DNA of 64,000 nucleotides from Ureibacillus manganicus DSM 26584 (GTDB lineage Bacteria; Bacillota; Bacilli; Bacillales_A; Planococcaceae), in contig NZ_JPVN01000017.1 in the NCBI RefSeq assembly GCF_000772945.1, positions 25,968-89,967 of the forward strand, read 5' to 3'. Of this stretch, positions 32,509-41,874 are shown piece by piece. Within the stretch, counting starts at the first letter, position 1; each line of letters begins with the position of its first letter. The notes under the pieces are model-generated. The model was not told the origin of the DNA. It did not search any database and worked only from the letters and a program-made list of their open reading frames with translations. Position numbers and translations under genes: made by a program.

Positions 32509-35500
32509 TTGGGGAAAAAGTTTGTAAGTAAGTTCTTTAGTTTGTTTGTGGTACTAGCAATGGTCATTTCATTGTTCGGTCCAGCAATGACTGTTTCAGC
32601 AAATGAGGCAAACGTGCCGTTCAAGTCAAACAGTCAAAGCGAAAGTACAATGCAATTAAAAGCTGCCATCGTAGAGCAATTGAATGTGATCGAAGGCGGT
32701 CCAAAGCTTCACAAAGATTTACAAGGGTTAACAGGCAATCAGGAAGTTGCAGTTATTATTCATTTATCTGAAAAACCTGTTGCGCTTGAAAAGGGAATGA
32801 GCCAATTAAAAGGCAAAGGATTCTCTGCAACACAAGAAAAACAAGTGAGAGCAAAAGTGAAAGCGCAGCAAGCTGCTGTGAAAAAAGAACTGAATGCTAA
32901 AAAGGTTAATTTTAAACAAGGATATGAATTTGATACAGTGTTAAATGGTTTTGCAGCAACAGTAAAAGCGGATGATCTTCCAACATTACTTACTGTTGAT
33001 GGAATAACGTTAGTTGAACCGGACGTTATCGTACATGCGATGGAAGAACCGGTAAAATCCAAACCAATATATACAACGCCTATTAAAGACGGCCAATTAG
33101 AAGCACAAATGAATACAAGTATTTCATTTTTAGGAATTGAAAAGCTATGGAATGAAGGGTATGAGGGACAAGGTATTAAAGTTGCCGTTCTTGATACAGG
33201 AATAGATGCAGATCATCCAGAATTTGCTGGAATCTATAAAGGTGGAAAGAACTTTATTCCACATTCATCGACGTATACAGTACCACGTGCAGATGATGAT
33301 GCGTCAGAAACATTACCATCAGAACGTCCAGTGGGAGTACCTGAGTTTAATACGAATGGTAGTTCGTTCTACACATCTCACGGGACACATGTTGCGGGTA
33401 CAATTGCAGCAATTGGAGCAAATGATTTTGGGATTAAAGGGATCGCACCTAAAGTGGATCTTTACGCATATCGCGTACTTGGCGCGTATGGAAGTGGCGC
33501 AACTTCTGGAATCGTAAAAGCGATTGATACAGCGGTTATTGAAAAGATGGATGTTATTAATCTATCACTAGGTGGGGGTTCTAACACGGAAACAGATAGT
33601 GGATCATTTGCGATCAATAACGCTATGATGGCTGGAACAATTGCTGTTATTGCAACAGGAAATTCAGGCCCTAACCGTGGAACAATGGGGACTCCAGCTA
33701 CATCACGTTTAGGAATTGCTGTTGGTAATACAACAAATCCAGAAACGAAGTACAACGGTGAAGTGAATATTACGGTTGGTTCCTATAACTTAACGAAACA
33801 ATTGCAGTTAATGGGAACAACTTTTGGTAAAGATTTAGCGACACAACTTCAAGGGGAATATGAATTAGTTGCTGTTCCTGGCCTTGGAGAGGCTGAAGAT
33901 TATGAAGGCCTTAATGTAAATGGAAAAGTTGCATTAATTTCTCGTGGTGAAATTCCATTTGTTGAAAAAATTGAGTATGCAAAAGCAAACGGTGCAGTAG
34001 CTACGATTATCCATAACTTTGCTGGTGGTTCAAATGCACCGAATGCATCAGGAACATTTTTAGGCGATGCGTTCGAATTTATTCCAACGTTTGATATGTC
34101 TCAAACTGATGGGGATGCGATTCGCGAGGCGTTAAGTGGTGGAGTAGGAACTGTTACATTTGGTAACTTTGGTTCGACGACTTCTACTGGAGATGAAGTA
34201 AATAGTTCAAGTTCACGTGGACCTTCTACTCCAAACTTTGATATTAAGCCGGATGTATCGGCACCTGGTACAAACATAATGTCGACTATTCCAATGTACA
34301 AAGCAGATTTCCCTGATGCTGTTTATGATGAAGCTTATGCTCGCAAAACGGGAACTTCAATGGCAACACCACATATTGCAGGGATTGCAGCACTTGTTAA
34401 ACAAGCAAATCCAACTTGGAATGCTTTCGACGTAAAAGTTGCGCTTTCTAATACAGCAAAATTGCTTGATACGACTAAGTTTGATGTGTTCGCACAAGGT
34501 GCTGGTCGTGTAAACGCATATGCTGCAGCTCACCCAAGTGTTCTTGCATATGCACTTGATACTGCGGTATTAGATAACAGTGGCGTAATCGTTGATAACT
34601 TAAAAGGAACGGTTACTTTTGGTCCTCAGTCATTAAAAGAAGGTAATGTTTCTATTTCGAAACAAGTTCTTGTTAAAGATGTAGCGGAACTTGGTGGGAA
34701 TTATACAGTAACAGTTAATACGACTAAAACATTTGGTGATGCAAAAGTTACTGTGGACAATCCTTCATTTACATTGGAAGGGGAACAATTGTTAAATGTT
34801 ACTTTAACTGCTTCTCAAGCAGATGCACCAACGGGCTCTGAAATTCTTGGCTATATCCATATTATCGGTGAGGGTTCTGAGATTTCATTGCCATTTGCGG
34901 CAGACTTTAGTGGAGTTGCTCCAACAGAAATTCAAAATATGGCTATCACAGAAACAGACCTTTCCTTTGATGGAGATGGCGTGAAGGATTCAGCTGACCT
35001 TACATTCACACTGACTGGAGATGTAACAACAAACTATATCGAGCTTTGGGATATTATGAATCCAGATGGTGGTTACTATGGAGATGGCTATATTGGTTAC
35101 TTACATGCAGGGTCTTCTTTAGGAAAAGGGTCTTGGAGATTAGTTGTTGGTGGACAGTACACTCCTTGGGGCAGTACAACTAGTACGAAGATCCCTGATG
35201 GATTATATACAATTGATTTTACAGCATTGACTGCTAGTGGAGTGATTGGTGACTATGTAGGGCCAATTGTCGTGAAAACGACGAAACCTGAAATTACAGG
35301 TTCATTAGCTGATGGTACTGTTACAGGCCAAGTAACTGACAAATATATTGAGTACAATGAAGAGTTAACTTTATATGGATTAGATTATAATTTAAATGAT
35401 AAATTACATGCTTCATATGTTGCGACGATCAATGGGGTTAATGCGGATGCAGTGGCGTTAGAATTAGCACAAGACGGCTCATTCTCATTCCCAATGCCTG

Positions 35501-36081
35501 CTGGCGCAGAATTTGTAACAGTTGTCATTAATGATGAAGCTGGTAACGTTGGGGAATTTGTAATTGAAAATGAAATTGTTTTACCTGGAGTGAAACTGGT
35601 TGCCAATACAACTGAACTAGAGTTGGAATTAGGAAAAGAATCACAACTATCGATTAAAGAAGTGACAACAGCAGCAGATGGTAGTACAAGTGAAAAAGAC
35701 GTAACAAAATCAGCGAAATATACTGTGGCAGATAAAAAAGTAGTTTCTGTAAAAAATGGGTTAGTGAAAGCTAATAAAGTAGGAAGTACAACAATTACTG
35801 TGAAAAACGGTAATAATGAATTAACAATCAATGTAACAGTAACGGATGGTGATGTGACAGAACCAGGTGAGCAACAGCCACAAGTAACACTAAGCGTGGA
35901 CCAAACTCAACTAGAATTGAAAGCTAAAGAACAGGTGCAGCTGGTAGTGAAAGAAGTAACTACATTGGCAGATGGTACGGTAACAGAAAAAGACGTAACA
36001 AATGAAGCTGCCTATAGTGGAAATGGACCTATCATTAGCGTGAAAAGCGGCTTAGTTCAAGCGAAAAAAGCAGGATCTTAA
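32509..36081 (+). CDS. Secreted subtilisin-like (S8) serine protease with premature stop
   Basis: 1190 residues from TTG 32509, 6 bases after GGGAGGA. Signal peptide (SLFVVLAMVISLFGPAMTVSA), I9-type inhibitor prodomain, then a vpr/minor-protease-type S8 domain with Asp229 (LDTGIDADH), His291 (SHGTHVAG) and Ser617 (GTSMATPH), and a PA insert (about 430-560). Fn3-like domains follow, then two Ig-like (BIG2-type) domains near the C-terminus. The second ends at ...VQAKKAGS and TAA, whereas the first reads ...VGSTTITVKNGNNELTINVTVT. The same frame goes on for 19 codons with matching sequence to 36141. The gene is thus slightly shortened by a stop. Confidence 0.88.
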   Translation: MGKKFVSKFFSLFVVLAMVISLFGPAMTVSANEANVPFKSNSQSESTMQLKAAIVEQLNVIEGGPKLHKDLQGLTGNQEVAVIIHLSEKPVALEKGMSQLKGKGFSATQEKQVRAKVKAQQAAVKKELNAKKVNFKQGYEFDTVLNGFAATVKADDLPTLLTVDGITLVEPDVIVHAMEEPVKSKPIYTTPIKDGQLEAQMNTSISFLGIEKLWNEGYEGQGIKVAVLDTGIDADHPEFAGIYKGGKNFIPHSSTYTVPRADDDASETLPSERPVGVPEFNTNGSSFYTSHGTHVAGTIAAIGANDFGIKGIAPKVDLYAYRVLGAYGSGATSGIVKAIDTAVIEKMDVINLSLGGGSNTETDSGSFAINNAMMAGTIAVIATGNSGPNRGTMGTPATSRLGIAVGNTTNPETKYNGEVNITVGSYNLTKQLQLMGTTFGKDLATQLQGEYELVAVPGLGEAEDYEGLNVNGKVALISRGEIPFVEKIEYAKANGAVATIIHNFAGGSNAPNASGTFLGDAFEFIPTFDMSQTDGDAIREALSGGVGTVTFGNFGSTTSTGDEVNSSSSRGPSTPNFDIKPDVSAPGTNIMSTIPMYKADFPDAVYDEAYARKTGTSMATPHIAGIAALVKQANPTWNAFDVKVALSNTAKLLDTTKFDVFAQGAGRVNAYAAAHPSVLAYALDTAVLDNSGVIVDNLKGTVTFGPQSLKEGNVSISKQVLVKDVAELGGNYTVTVNTTKTFGDAKVTVDNPSFTLEGEQLLNVTLTASQADAPTGSEILGYIHIIGEGSEISLPFAADFSGVAPTEIQNMAITETDLSFDGDGVKDSADLTFTLTGDVTTNYIELWDIMNPDGGYYGDGYIGYLHAGSSLGKGSWRLVVGGQYTPWGSTTSTKIPDGLYTIDFTALTASGVIGDYVGPIVVKTTKPEITGSLADGTVTGQVTDKYIEYNEELTLYGLDYNLNDKLHASYVATINGVNADAVALELAQDGSFSFPMPAGAEFVTVVINDEAGNVGEFVIENEIVLPGVKLVANTTELELELGKESQLSIKEVTTAADGSTSEKDVTKSAKYTVADKKVVSVKNGLVKANKVGSTTITVKNGNNELTINVTVTDGDVTEPGEQQPQVTLSVDQTQLELKAKEQVQLVVKEVTTLADGTVTEKDVTNEAAYSGNGPIISVKSGLVQAKKAGS

Positions 36082-36141
36082 ACAATCATTATTCAATATG
36101 GTGGGAATAATGTGACTGTGGAAGTTACTGTTACAAAATAG
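36082..36141 (+). pseudogene. Detached tail of the protease's last Ig-like domain
   Basis: In the frame of the protease this encodes TIIIQYGGNNVTVEVTVTK and stop, the two final strands of the BIG2-type domain that ends upstream at TAA 36079. The TAA stands where the sister domain has a Thr codon. Readthrough would restore a full domain. Confidence 0.7.
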
Positions 36142-36164
36142 AATTAAAACTATAGGAACAAACT

Positions 36165-36192
36165 GGGGGCAAGCGTAGTCTTGTCCCTTTTT
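36165..36192 (+). terminator. Terminator after the protease gene
   Basis: GGGGCAAG (36166-36173) pairs with CTTGTCCC (36180-36187) with one G-U pair, then TTTTT. Confidence 0.75.
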
Positions 36193-36275
36193 ATTTGGAA
36201 AATGTGGAGCGATTGTACCTGTGAAGATTAATTATTACATAATATGCCAATCCTTAGCATCGAGGAGTGGTGCTA

Positions 36276-36380
36276 ATGGAGAATCGTTTTTTTATTGGAT
36301 TGATCAATGGTTTTATATTAAGTGCTATATTATGGGTTTCGATATTCGGGTGGATAAAAATTATTATGAAATTACTTTAG
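36276..36380 (+). CDS. 34-residue single-membrane-segment small protein
   Basis: ATG 36276 follows AGGAG by 8 bases. The product starts MENRFFIGLINGFILSAILW and continues VSIFGWIKIIMKLL. It is one hydrophobic segment with a basic C-terminal end. The stop codon lies in the first arm of a perfect terminator hairpin, so gene and terminator form a compact unit. I do not recognise the family. Good ribosome site, clean frame and terminator make a real gene likely. It could be a membrane regulator, a toxin-like peptide or a complex subunit. Confidence 0.6.
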   Translation: MENRFFIGLINGFILSAILWVSIFGWIKIIMKLL

Positions 36381-36403
36381 GGAACGACTAAAGTAATATT
36401 TTT
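36371..36403 (+). terminator. Terminator overlapping the small gene's stop
   Basis: Perfect 10-bp stem ATTACTTTAG (36371-36380) with CTAAAGTAAT (36388-36397), 7-base loop, then ATTTTT. Confidence 0.85.
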
Positions 36404-36464
36404 ATGGAATGGTATGGGTGTATAAGACATAAATTGCTTTATAAATGGTGAGGAGGATGGAGCA

Positions 36465-36935
36465 CTGAGTGAAGTGAATTTGAAGACAATGGATATGGTG
36501 CGAGTAGCAAAATTGTCTCGTGAGGATTATAAGGATCTCAATACAGTCGAAAAATGCTTGGAATTTTTTATAGATACAGTTCCTAATAATTCTTATTATT
36601 TTCCAATTCGTGGGGAAGGTCATAAACTTTCAACAAAATACGATCACACAGGAGCATTAATTTTATTTTCTTATTATAAAAATGTATATGCTCTTGGCTT
36701 TATTAAAGATGTGAAAGAAGAAGATAATCGGATTGTAGGCGTGTACTTAGAAGAATATAACTATAAGGTATTCGATGATGAAAAATTCTTTGAATTAGAA
36801 GAATTAGAAGGAGCTCTTGGATTTGAAATATTTGATTTTAATTTCAACAATCAAGGCTGGAATGTTCTCACAGGTGAGAATGCACAAATTGTATTTAACT
36901 ACTTATCTGATGTTAAAGGAATTGATCTAAATTAA
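36465..36935 (+). CDS. Hypothetical acidic protein, probable CTG start
   Basis: About 156 residues. AGGAGG (36451-36456) is 8 bases before CTG 36465 (reading SEVNLKTMDMVRVAKL...), but 17 bases before the next candidate GTG 36474, so CTG is the best-placed start. The protein is soluble and acidic, with KCLEFFIDTVPNNSYYFPIRGEG, an ILFSYYKNVYALGFIKDV strand-rich part and EEYNYKVFDDEKFFELEELEG. No motif I know. It is a single gene with its own terminator. Confidence 0.65.
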   Translation: MSEVNLKTMDMVRVAKLSREDYKDLNTVEKCLEFFIDTVPNNSYYFPIRGEGHKLSTKYDHTGALILFSYYKNVYALGFIKDVKEEDNRIVGVYLEEYNYKVFDDEKFFELEELEGALGFEIFDFNFNNQGWNVLTGENAQIVFNYLSDVKGIDLN

Positions 36936-36956
36936 TTTTTTGAATAAGTGATTAGT

Positions 36957-36989
36957 AGGACAGGGTGTAGGTACCTTGTCCTGCTTTTT
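36957..36989 (+). terminator. Terminator after the hypothetical gene
   Basis: AGGACAGGGT (36957-36966) pairs with ACCTTGTCCT (36973-36982) with one G-U pair, then six T. Loop contains GTAGGT, like the terminator at 6864. Confidence 0.85.
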
Positions 36990-37120
36990 TATTGGGACTA
37001 CAAGCCTGAATCAACAATATATTCTTCTAAATAAGTAAATATTTAACAATATTATCATAGTATTATCTCTTTCCATATGATACCATTTTGTTGTAATGAT
37101 AACAAATATTGGAGGTTATT

Positions 37121-39058
37121 ATGATTAAAAGAATACTAGGATTTTTACTATCATTCTTATTAGCATTTAGTATAATATTCCCTCAAAATGCTGCAAAGGC
37201 AACAGGGGATATTTACATCACCCAAATTAACTTTATCGATTTGTCGAAAAATTATTGGGCAAATGATGCGATCAACAATATGGCGAAAAGTGGTATTATC
37301 AGTGGGTATAAAGATGAAACTTTTCGTCCTGAAAATCCTGTTTCAAGGGCAGAGTTTGCTACGTTGATCTCAAAGACATTTTATCTAGATTTGCCAACAG
37401 GGTCACAGGCAACTTTTTATGACGTTCAGCCAAGCCATTGGTCTTATCCATATGTCGAAGCTTCAAAAGATTTTTTAACTGGCTATTATCCTCCAAGTGG
37501 ACGAGCATTTTTTAGTCCAGATATGAATGCAACACGTGAAGACGTTGCTGTAACACTTGTAAAAGCTTTAGGATACACAGTGGATGATTTGAAGAATCGT
37601 AGAATCCTAGAGCAAAACTTTAATGATGTCGATTCAATCTCTCCAAATTTAAGAGATTATGTTGCAATTGCGTATGAAAAGGAATTATTTAGTGGGTATC
37701 CTGATTATACATTTAGAGGCGATGCACCTATTAACCGTGCGGAAGTTGCGACTCTACTCTATAAAATTATTAAAAATGCAGCTACGGATGGTAATAGTGA
37801 TATTGTCCTTGAGGTAAGTGCACCGGAAAAGGTGAATGAGCCAACAGTTTACATTTCAGGTACAACTTCCCGAGGTGCTACGGTAAAGATTGATGGGAAA
37901 GATGTAAATGTCGTTAACGGAAAATTCAATAATGGTTATACTCTGAAAGATGAAGGTCTTTATGAATTTGAAGTTACTGCTCGAATTGCAGGTGGGAAAA
38001 CGAAAACGGTTGTAAAACAAGTATTATTTGAGCGATCTGGTCCTGTATTAATCATCAATGATATTCCTTCAACTACTCAATCACAAAAGATTACAGTCTC
38101 TGGTAGAGTAGAAAATAGTGATAAAAAGAACTATTCAACTCCAGATGTTTACTTAAATAATAAAGTGATTAACTACTGGTCAGGTAGATTTGAAACGAGT
38201 GTAACATTAGTAGAAGGTGAAAACGTTCTAACTTTCAAAGCAGTAGATAAACATGGGAAAGAAACGATTGTTACGAAAATTGTTTACTATACAGTTGGTA
38301 ATCCAGTCATAAAGTTTGACTATATCCCAGACACTACTACTAGTAGTGAAATTACTTTATCTGGAACGATTGAAGATCCGAATGACAATTATCCTAAAAT
38401 CTATATTAACGATCAATTAATCAACACATATTCAAAAAAATTCTCTAGAGTAGTAACATTAAAAGAAGGCGAAAATACATTCAAGTTTGTCGTTGTGAAT
38501 TCCGCTGGTAAAACAACAACAGAAACAAGAACAGTTATCTTAACTAGTGATGGTCCTGAGTTAATTGTTGACTATATTCCTGAAACAACAACAAGCAGTA
38601 CCCTAAGAGTTTCTTGGAACGTTAAAGATCCAAATGATTATTCTCCGAAAGTATATGTAAATGATAAACTCGTACAATATTACAGTTCTACAACTATTAA
38701 TCTAGTACCTGGTGAAAATACAATTACTTTTAGAGCAACAAACAAATTAGGTAAAATGACGACCGTTACGAAAACGATTACGTTAAATATACCAGCACCT
38801 GTTTTAACAATTGGTTACTTACCTGAAACAACAACAAGTTCTTCAGTAACAGCTACATGGACTGTAAAAGATGAAAATGATTATTATCCAAAGGTCTATA
38901 TTAACGATCAGCTTATTTCTTATAGTTCTTCTAAAACTTTGAATTTAGTAGACGGACCAAATGTATTTGTGTTTAGAGCTGTCAATAGTTCAGGTGTGAA
39001 GACTGAAGTGACAAAAACGATTGTGAAAATTAGTGAAGCTACTGAACCAATAGAATAA
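37121..39058 (+). CDS. SLH-domain surface protein with Ig-like repeats
   Basis: 645 residues. Signal peptide (ILGFLLSFLLAFSIIFPQNAAKA), three SLH modules (about 40-215; e.g. SGIISGYKDETFRPENPVSRAEFATLI) and four to five Ig-like repeats of about 80 residues, each starting like PVLTIGYLPETTTSS and containing YPKVYINDQLI and EGENTFKF. SLH modules bind pyruvylated wall polymer; the repeats form a stalk or bind ligand. No enzyme domain. ATG 37121 follows GGAGG by 5 bases. The two last repeats lack a short segment found in the earlier ones. The wall polymer could be linked to the polysaccharide locus downstream. Confidence 0.88.
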   Translation: MIKRILGFLLSFLLAFSIIFPQNAAKATGDIYITQINFIDLSKNYWANDAINNMAKSGIISGYKDETFRPENPVSRAEFATLISKTFYLDLPTGSQATFYDVQPSHWSYPYVEASKDFLTGYYPPSGRAFFSPDMNATREDVAVTLVKALGYTVDDLKNRRILEQNFNDVDSISPNLRDYVAIAYEKELFSGYPDYTFRGDAPINRAEVATLLYKIIKNAATDGNSDIVLEVSAPEKVNEPTVYISGTTSRGATVKIDGKDVNVVNGKFNNGYTLKDEGLYEFEVTARIAGGKTKTVVKQVLFERSGPVLIINDIPSTTQSQKITVSGRVENSDKKNYSTPDVYLNNKVINYWSGRFETSVTLVEGENVLTFKAVDKHGKETIVTKIVYYTVGNPVIKFDYIPDTTTSSEITLSGTIEDPNDNYPKIYINDQLINTYSKKFSRVVTLKEGENTFKFVVVNSAGKTTTETRTVILTSDGPELIVDYIPETTTSSTLRVSWNVKDPNDYSPKVYVNDKLVQYYSSTTINLVPGENTITFRATNKLGKMTTVTKTITLNIPAPVLTIGYLPETTTSSSVTATWTVKDENDYYPKVYINDQLISYSSSKTLNLVDGPNVFVFRAVNSSGVKTEVTKTIVKISEATEPIE

Positions 39059-39062
39059 TACT

Positions 39063-39097
39063 AATAGGCCAAGGGGAAAGTACCTTGGCCTATTTTA
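39063..39097 (+). terminator. Terminator after the SLH gene
   Basis: Perfect 12-bp stem AATAGGCCAAGG (39063-39074) with CCTTGGCCTATT (39083-39094), then TTATTTT. Confidence 0.9.
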
Positions 39098-39162
39098 TTT
39101 TCTGTTTCCGGTTTTCATAACCTGTTTGGGTTAATTACAATTATGCTTGTCTTAAACCGTTC

Positions 39163-39645
39163 GATGAAGATCTTTTTAGAGTAATTATCTGTCACAAAAG
39201 GTCTTCATCAACTCTATGAAGACCGTTTCTGTTGGAATATGAATATCTGTCACAAAAGGTCTTCATAACCCCTATGAAGACCGCTTCTGTTGGAATATCT
39301 GTCACAAAAGGTATTCATCAACTCTATGAAGACCGTTACTGTTGGAATATCTGTCACAAAAGGTCTTCATCAACTCTATGAAGACCGTTTCTGTTGGAAT
39401 ATCAGTCACAAAAGGTCTTCATAACCCCTATGAAGACCTTTTCTGTTCGATTATCAGTCAGAAAAGGTCTTCATAACCCCTATGAAGACCTTTTCTGATC
39501 AATTATCTGTCACAAAAGGTCCTCATAACCCCTATGAAGACCTTTTCTGATCAATTATCTGTGACAAAAGGTCTTCATCACTCCTATGAAGAACGTTCTG
39601 GTCGATTTTCTATCTAAAAGGTCTTCATCACCTGCACGAAGACCT
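39163..39645 (-). repeat. 52-bp tandem repeat array B (9 units, inverse of array A)
   Basis: AAAAGG marks units at 39196, 39254, 39306, 39358, 39410, 39462, 39514, 39566 and 39616; six of eight intervals are exactly 52 (one is 58, one 50). Unit: AAAAGGTCTTCAT, a short spacer such as AACCCCT, ATGAAGACCTTTT, then about CTGATCAATTATCTGTCAC. Read in reverse this is the array A unit, including the GATTAT-type spacer. So the same element sits in opposite orientation after the SLH gene. Confidence 0.9.
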
Positions 39646-39800
39646 AATCCTATTAACCTCTTGCTAATACTACCAATATTACCTCTATTACGTGCCGTTA
39701 TTGTTATTGTTTAGTTTTTTTAAATTTAATTTTAGCTATGATCTAGGTTCTTCTTTTTTATTTGAAGTTTATTCTAACAATGTTAAAGTACCTATAATCA

Positions 39801-39832
39801 AAAAAAGGCCAAGGGGATGGTAACATTGGCCC
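39801..39832 (-). terminator. Terminator for the luxR-type gene (minus strand)
   Basis: On the minus strand GGGCCAATG...TTGGCC is followed by seven T (39800s). It is about 155 bases past the luxR-type stop, with a 21-bp repeat in between. Confidence 0.6.
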
Positions 39833-39870
39833 TCATTATTTGATTGGGATAGTAGTAAACCGAGGTTTAT

Positions 39871-39960
39871 GTGCGCTTTTGAACTGGTTCCGTGCGAGTT
39901 CCACATGGATACGTGCGAAATTCAACCTGTAACGTGCTATTTCTGAAATTTACGTGCGTT
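39871..39960. repeat. Short 21-bp-period repeat (5 units)
   Basis: GTGCG or GTGC occurs at 39871, 39892, 39913, 39934 and 39954, that is at steps of 21, 21, 21 and 20. The units share the form acGTGCGaattcaacctgta with poor conservation between the GTGC boxes. It lies in the 3' untranslated region of the luxR-type gene. Confidence 0.6.
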
Positions 39961-39988
39961 TTTCATATTATATTTAAGCCTCCGCCCC

Positions 39989-40693
39989 TCAAGACAATAT
40001 CCCCCTACGAAACATCTCCGTAATAGCATGTACACGATTTTTTGCATTCAACTTTTTTACAGCTAATTTCACATATTGTTTTGCAGTTAGCTCGCTGATT
40101 CCGAGGTTATCGGCGATTTCTTTTGTTGTGTGTCCTTCGGCAATTCCGTACATGACTTCGAGCTCTCGTTTACTAAGCGCGGCATCTCCTCCTTCTCCCT
40201 CTGTATGGAGTGAGGAATGGATCATCTTTCCGACTCTGTTGCCAAAACTCGTCAACTCGATTAACAGATTTTCATCCATATTTGCAGTTTCTTGTATTCG
40301 TAAACTATAAATATAGCCATAGACCATGGAACCTTTGAATAGTGGTGTAATGAGAAAGCCTGATATATCGCGGTCAATGACATAATGACTACTTGTTTTC
40401 TCAAACAACTCTAATCCCTCATAAAACATCGCTTTCCGTTTTTGAATGGGGTCTAGAATGGTCGATAATGTTCGAACATCATAACGTTCATCGTGTATAT
40501 ATTGGATTTTCCCATCCATGAGGGTAATAACTCCTTCTGCTAGAAACCCGATTGGTGAATAACGAAATAAGTTGGCGTCGATTACTGGAAAGCTTTCTCT
40601 ATATAGCTCCATCATTTTTACAATCTGTCTTTCTTGGGTAGGAAGGGACTCTAATTCTCGAATTTTATCTAAAAGGGTAGTTGAATGTGTCAT
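39989..40693 (-). CDS. LuxR-family regulator
   Basis: 234 residues, ATG at 40693 with AAAGGAG 7 bases upstream. The N-terminal half is a GAF-like or undefined sensor region (VIDANLFRYSPIGFLAEGVI...). The C-terminal HTH reads LSKRELEVMYGIAEGHTTKEIADNLGISELTAKQYVKLAVKKL, the LuxR/GerE type. No receiver domain. It is divergent from a zinc alcohol dehydrogenase, the likely target. The signal is unknown. Confidence 0.85.
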   Translation of the reverse strand: MTHSTTLLDKIRELESLPTQERQIVKMMELYRESFPVIDANLFRYSPIGFLAEGVITLMDGKIQYIHDERYDVRTLSTILDPIQKRKAMFYEGLELFEKTSSHYVIDRDISGFLITPLFKGSMVYGYIYSLRIQETANMDENLLIELTSFGNRVGKMIHSSLHTEGEGGDAALSKRELEVMYGIAEGHTTKEIADNLGISELTAKQYVKLAVKKLNAKNRVHAITEMFRRGILS

Positions 40694-40730
40694 TGTTATA
40701 CTCCTTTCGAAGGTAGTCACTCATGCAAAA

Positions 40731-40766
40731 ATGGTAATATACTAAATTTTAAGAATATTATACCAT
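40731..40766. promoter_or_regulatory. Inverted repeat in the luxR/adh divergent region
   Basis: ATGGTAATAT (40731-40740) and ATATTATACCAT (40755-40766) are inverted copies with one base or two extra in the right arm. It is a candidate LuxR-type site between the two genes. Confidence 0.45.
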
Positions 40767-40772
40767 TAAACT

Positions 40773-40787
40773 ATGAAAGCGCTAACT
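40773..40787. promoter_or_regulatory. cre site (CcpA) before adh
   Basis: ATGAAAGCGCTAACT agrees with the cre consensus WTGNAANCGNWWNCA at all fixed positions but the last. It is 36 bases before the adh start, where CcpA would repress or modulate the gene when glucose is present. Confidence 0.6.
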
Positions 40788-40823
40788 CTACTTGCGTAAT
40801 TAATAGAAAAAAGGGGAGAAGAA

Positions 40824-41861
40824 ATGATGAAAGCACTTGTAATTGAAGGGGTTAAGAAGGCTGTAGTAAAAGAGGTACCGGTACCTGAAATCGAAAAAGA
40901 TGGTATTCTTATCAAAACAATGGCAAATGGTGTTTGCCGTAGTGACTGGCACGTATGGGTTGGCGATCACGGTATTGTACAACCGATTATTGGGCATGAG
41001 TTTTGTGGAATCGTTGAAGAAGTAGGGCCGGAAGTAAAGAACTTTAAGCGCGGAGATCGTGTAATTGTTCCTTTCTCTGGAAGTGATGGAACATGTCCAC
41101 ACTGTCAAGCGGGGAATACAAACCTTTGTGATTCATTTTTAGTCCCTGGAACTGCTTATCAAGGTGGTTATGGTGAATATGTTGCAATCCCTAAGGGAGA
41201 TCGTAACGTTATGCATTTACCAGATGGACTTAGCTTTGCTGATGCTGCAGCATTAGGTTGCCGTTTTATGACTTCTTACCATGGAATCGTGGATCGTGTA
41301 CAAGTTCTACCTGGTGAAAGCGTAGTTGTATATGGCTGTGGCGGTATTGGATTATCAGCGATTCATATTGCAGCTAATATGGGTGCAACGGTTATTGGTG
41401 TTGATATTAACGAAAATAATCTTGAATTAGCTAAAAAGTTAGGTGCAGATTATGTTATTAATAGTCTTAACACAAACCCTGTTGAAGCGGTGAAAGAGCT
41501 AACTAAAGGTGGAGCTGATGTTTCTGTAGATGCACTTGGTATTGCTGAAACTTGTTTAAATGGTATTAACAGTTTAAGAAAAGGTGGACGTCACTTACAA
41601 GTTGGTGTAACAACGAAAAAAGAAGGCGGCTTCATATCAATTCCTGTAGATGAAATGGTTATCGCTGAAAAATCCTTCATCACAACTCTTGGTATTCCAG
41701 CAGCTCGTTTCAATAAATTGCTAGACCAAGTAGCAAAAGGAAAATTAAACCCAGGTCAAATGGTAACTCGCGAAATCAGCCTTTCTGAAGTAGAAGGAAT
41801 CTTTGAAGACATGAGTAACTTTAAAACAACGGGTACATTTGTAGTAACTGACTTTTCTTAA
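40824..41861 (+). CDS. Zinc-dependent alcohol dehydrogenase
   Basis: 345 residues, MDR family. Catalytic-zinc residues in GVCRSDWHVWVGDH and IIGHEFCG; NAD fold VVVYGCGGIGLSAIHIA. The structural-zinc lobe reads DGTCPHCQAGNTNLC, with Asp where most relatives have the first Cys. GGGGAG precedes ATG 40824. It oxidises alcohols with NAD in the cytoplasm; substrate unknown. A cre-like site and a divergent LuxR gene suggest control by carbon supply and a specific signal. Confidence 0.88.
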   Translation: MMKALVIEGVKKAVVKEVPVPEIEKDGILIKTMANGVCRSDWHVWVGDHGIVQPIIGHEFCGIVEEVGPEVKNFKRGDRVIVPFSGSDGTCPHCQAGNTNLCDSFLVPGTAYQGGYGEYVAIPKGDRNVMHLPDGLSFADAAALGCRFMTSYHGIVDRVQVLPGESVVVYGCGGIGLSAIHIAANMGATVIGVDINENNLELAKKLGADYVINSLNTNPVEAVKELTKGGADVSVDALGIAETCLNGINSLRKGGRHLQVGVTTKKEGGFISIPVDEMVIAEKSFITTLGIPAARFNKLLDQVAKGKLNPGQMVTREISLSEVEGIFEDMSNFKTTGTFVVTDFS

Positions 41862-41874
41862 TTAAGCAAAGTGG

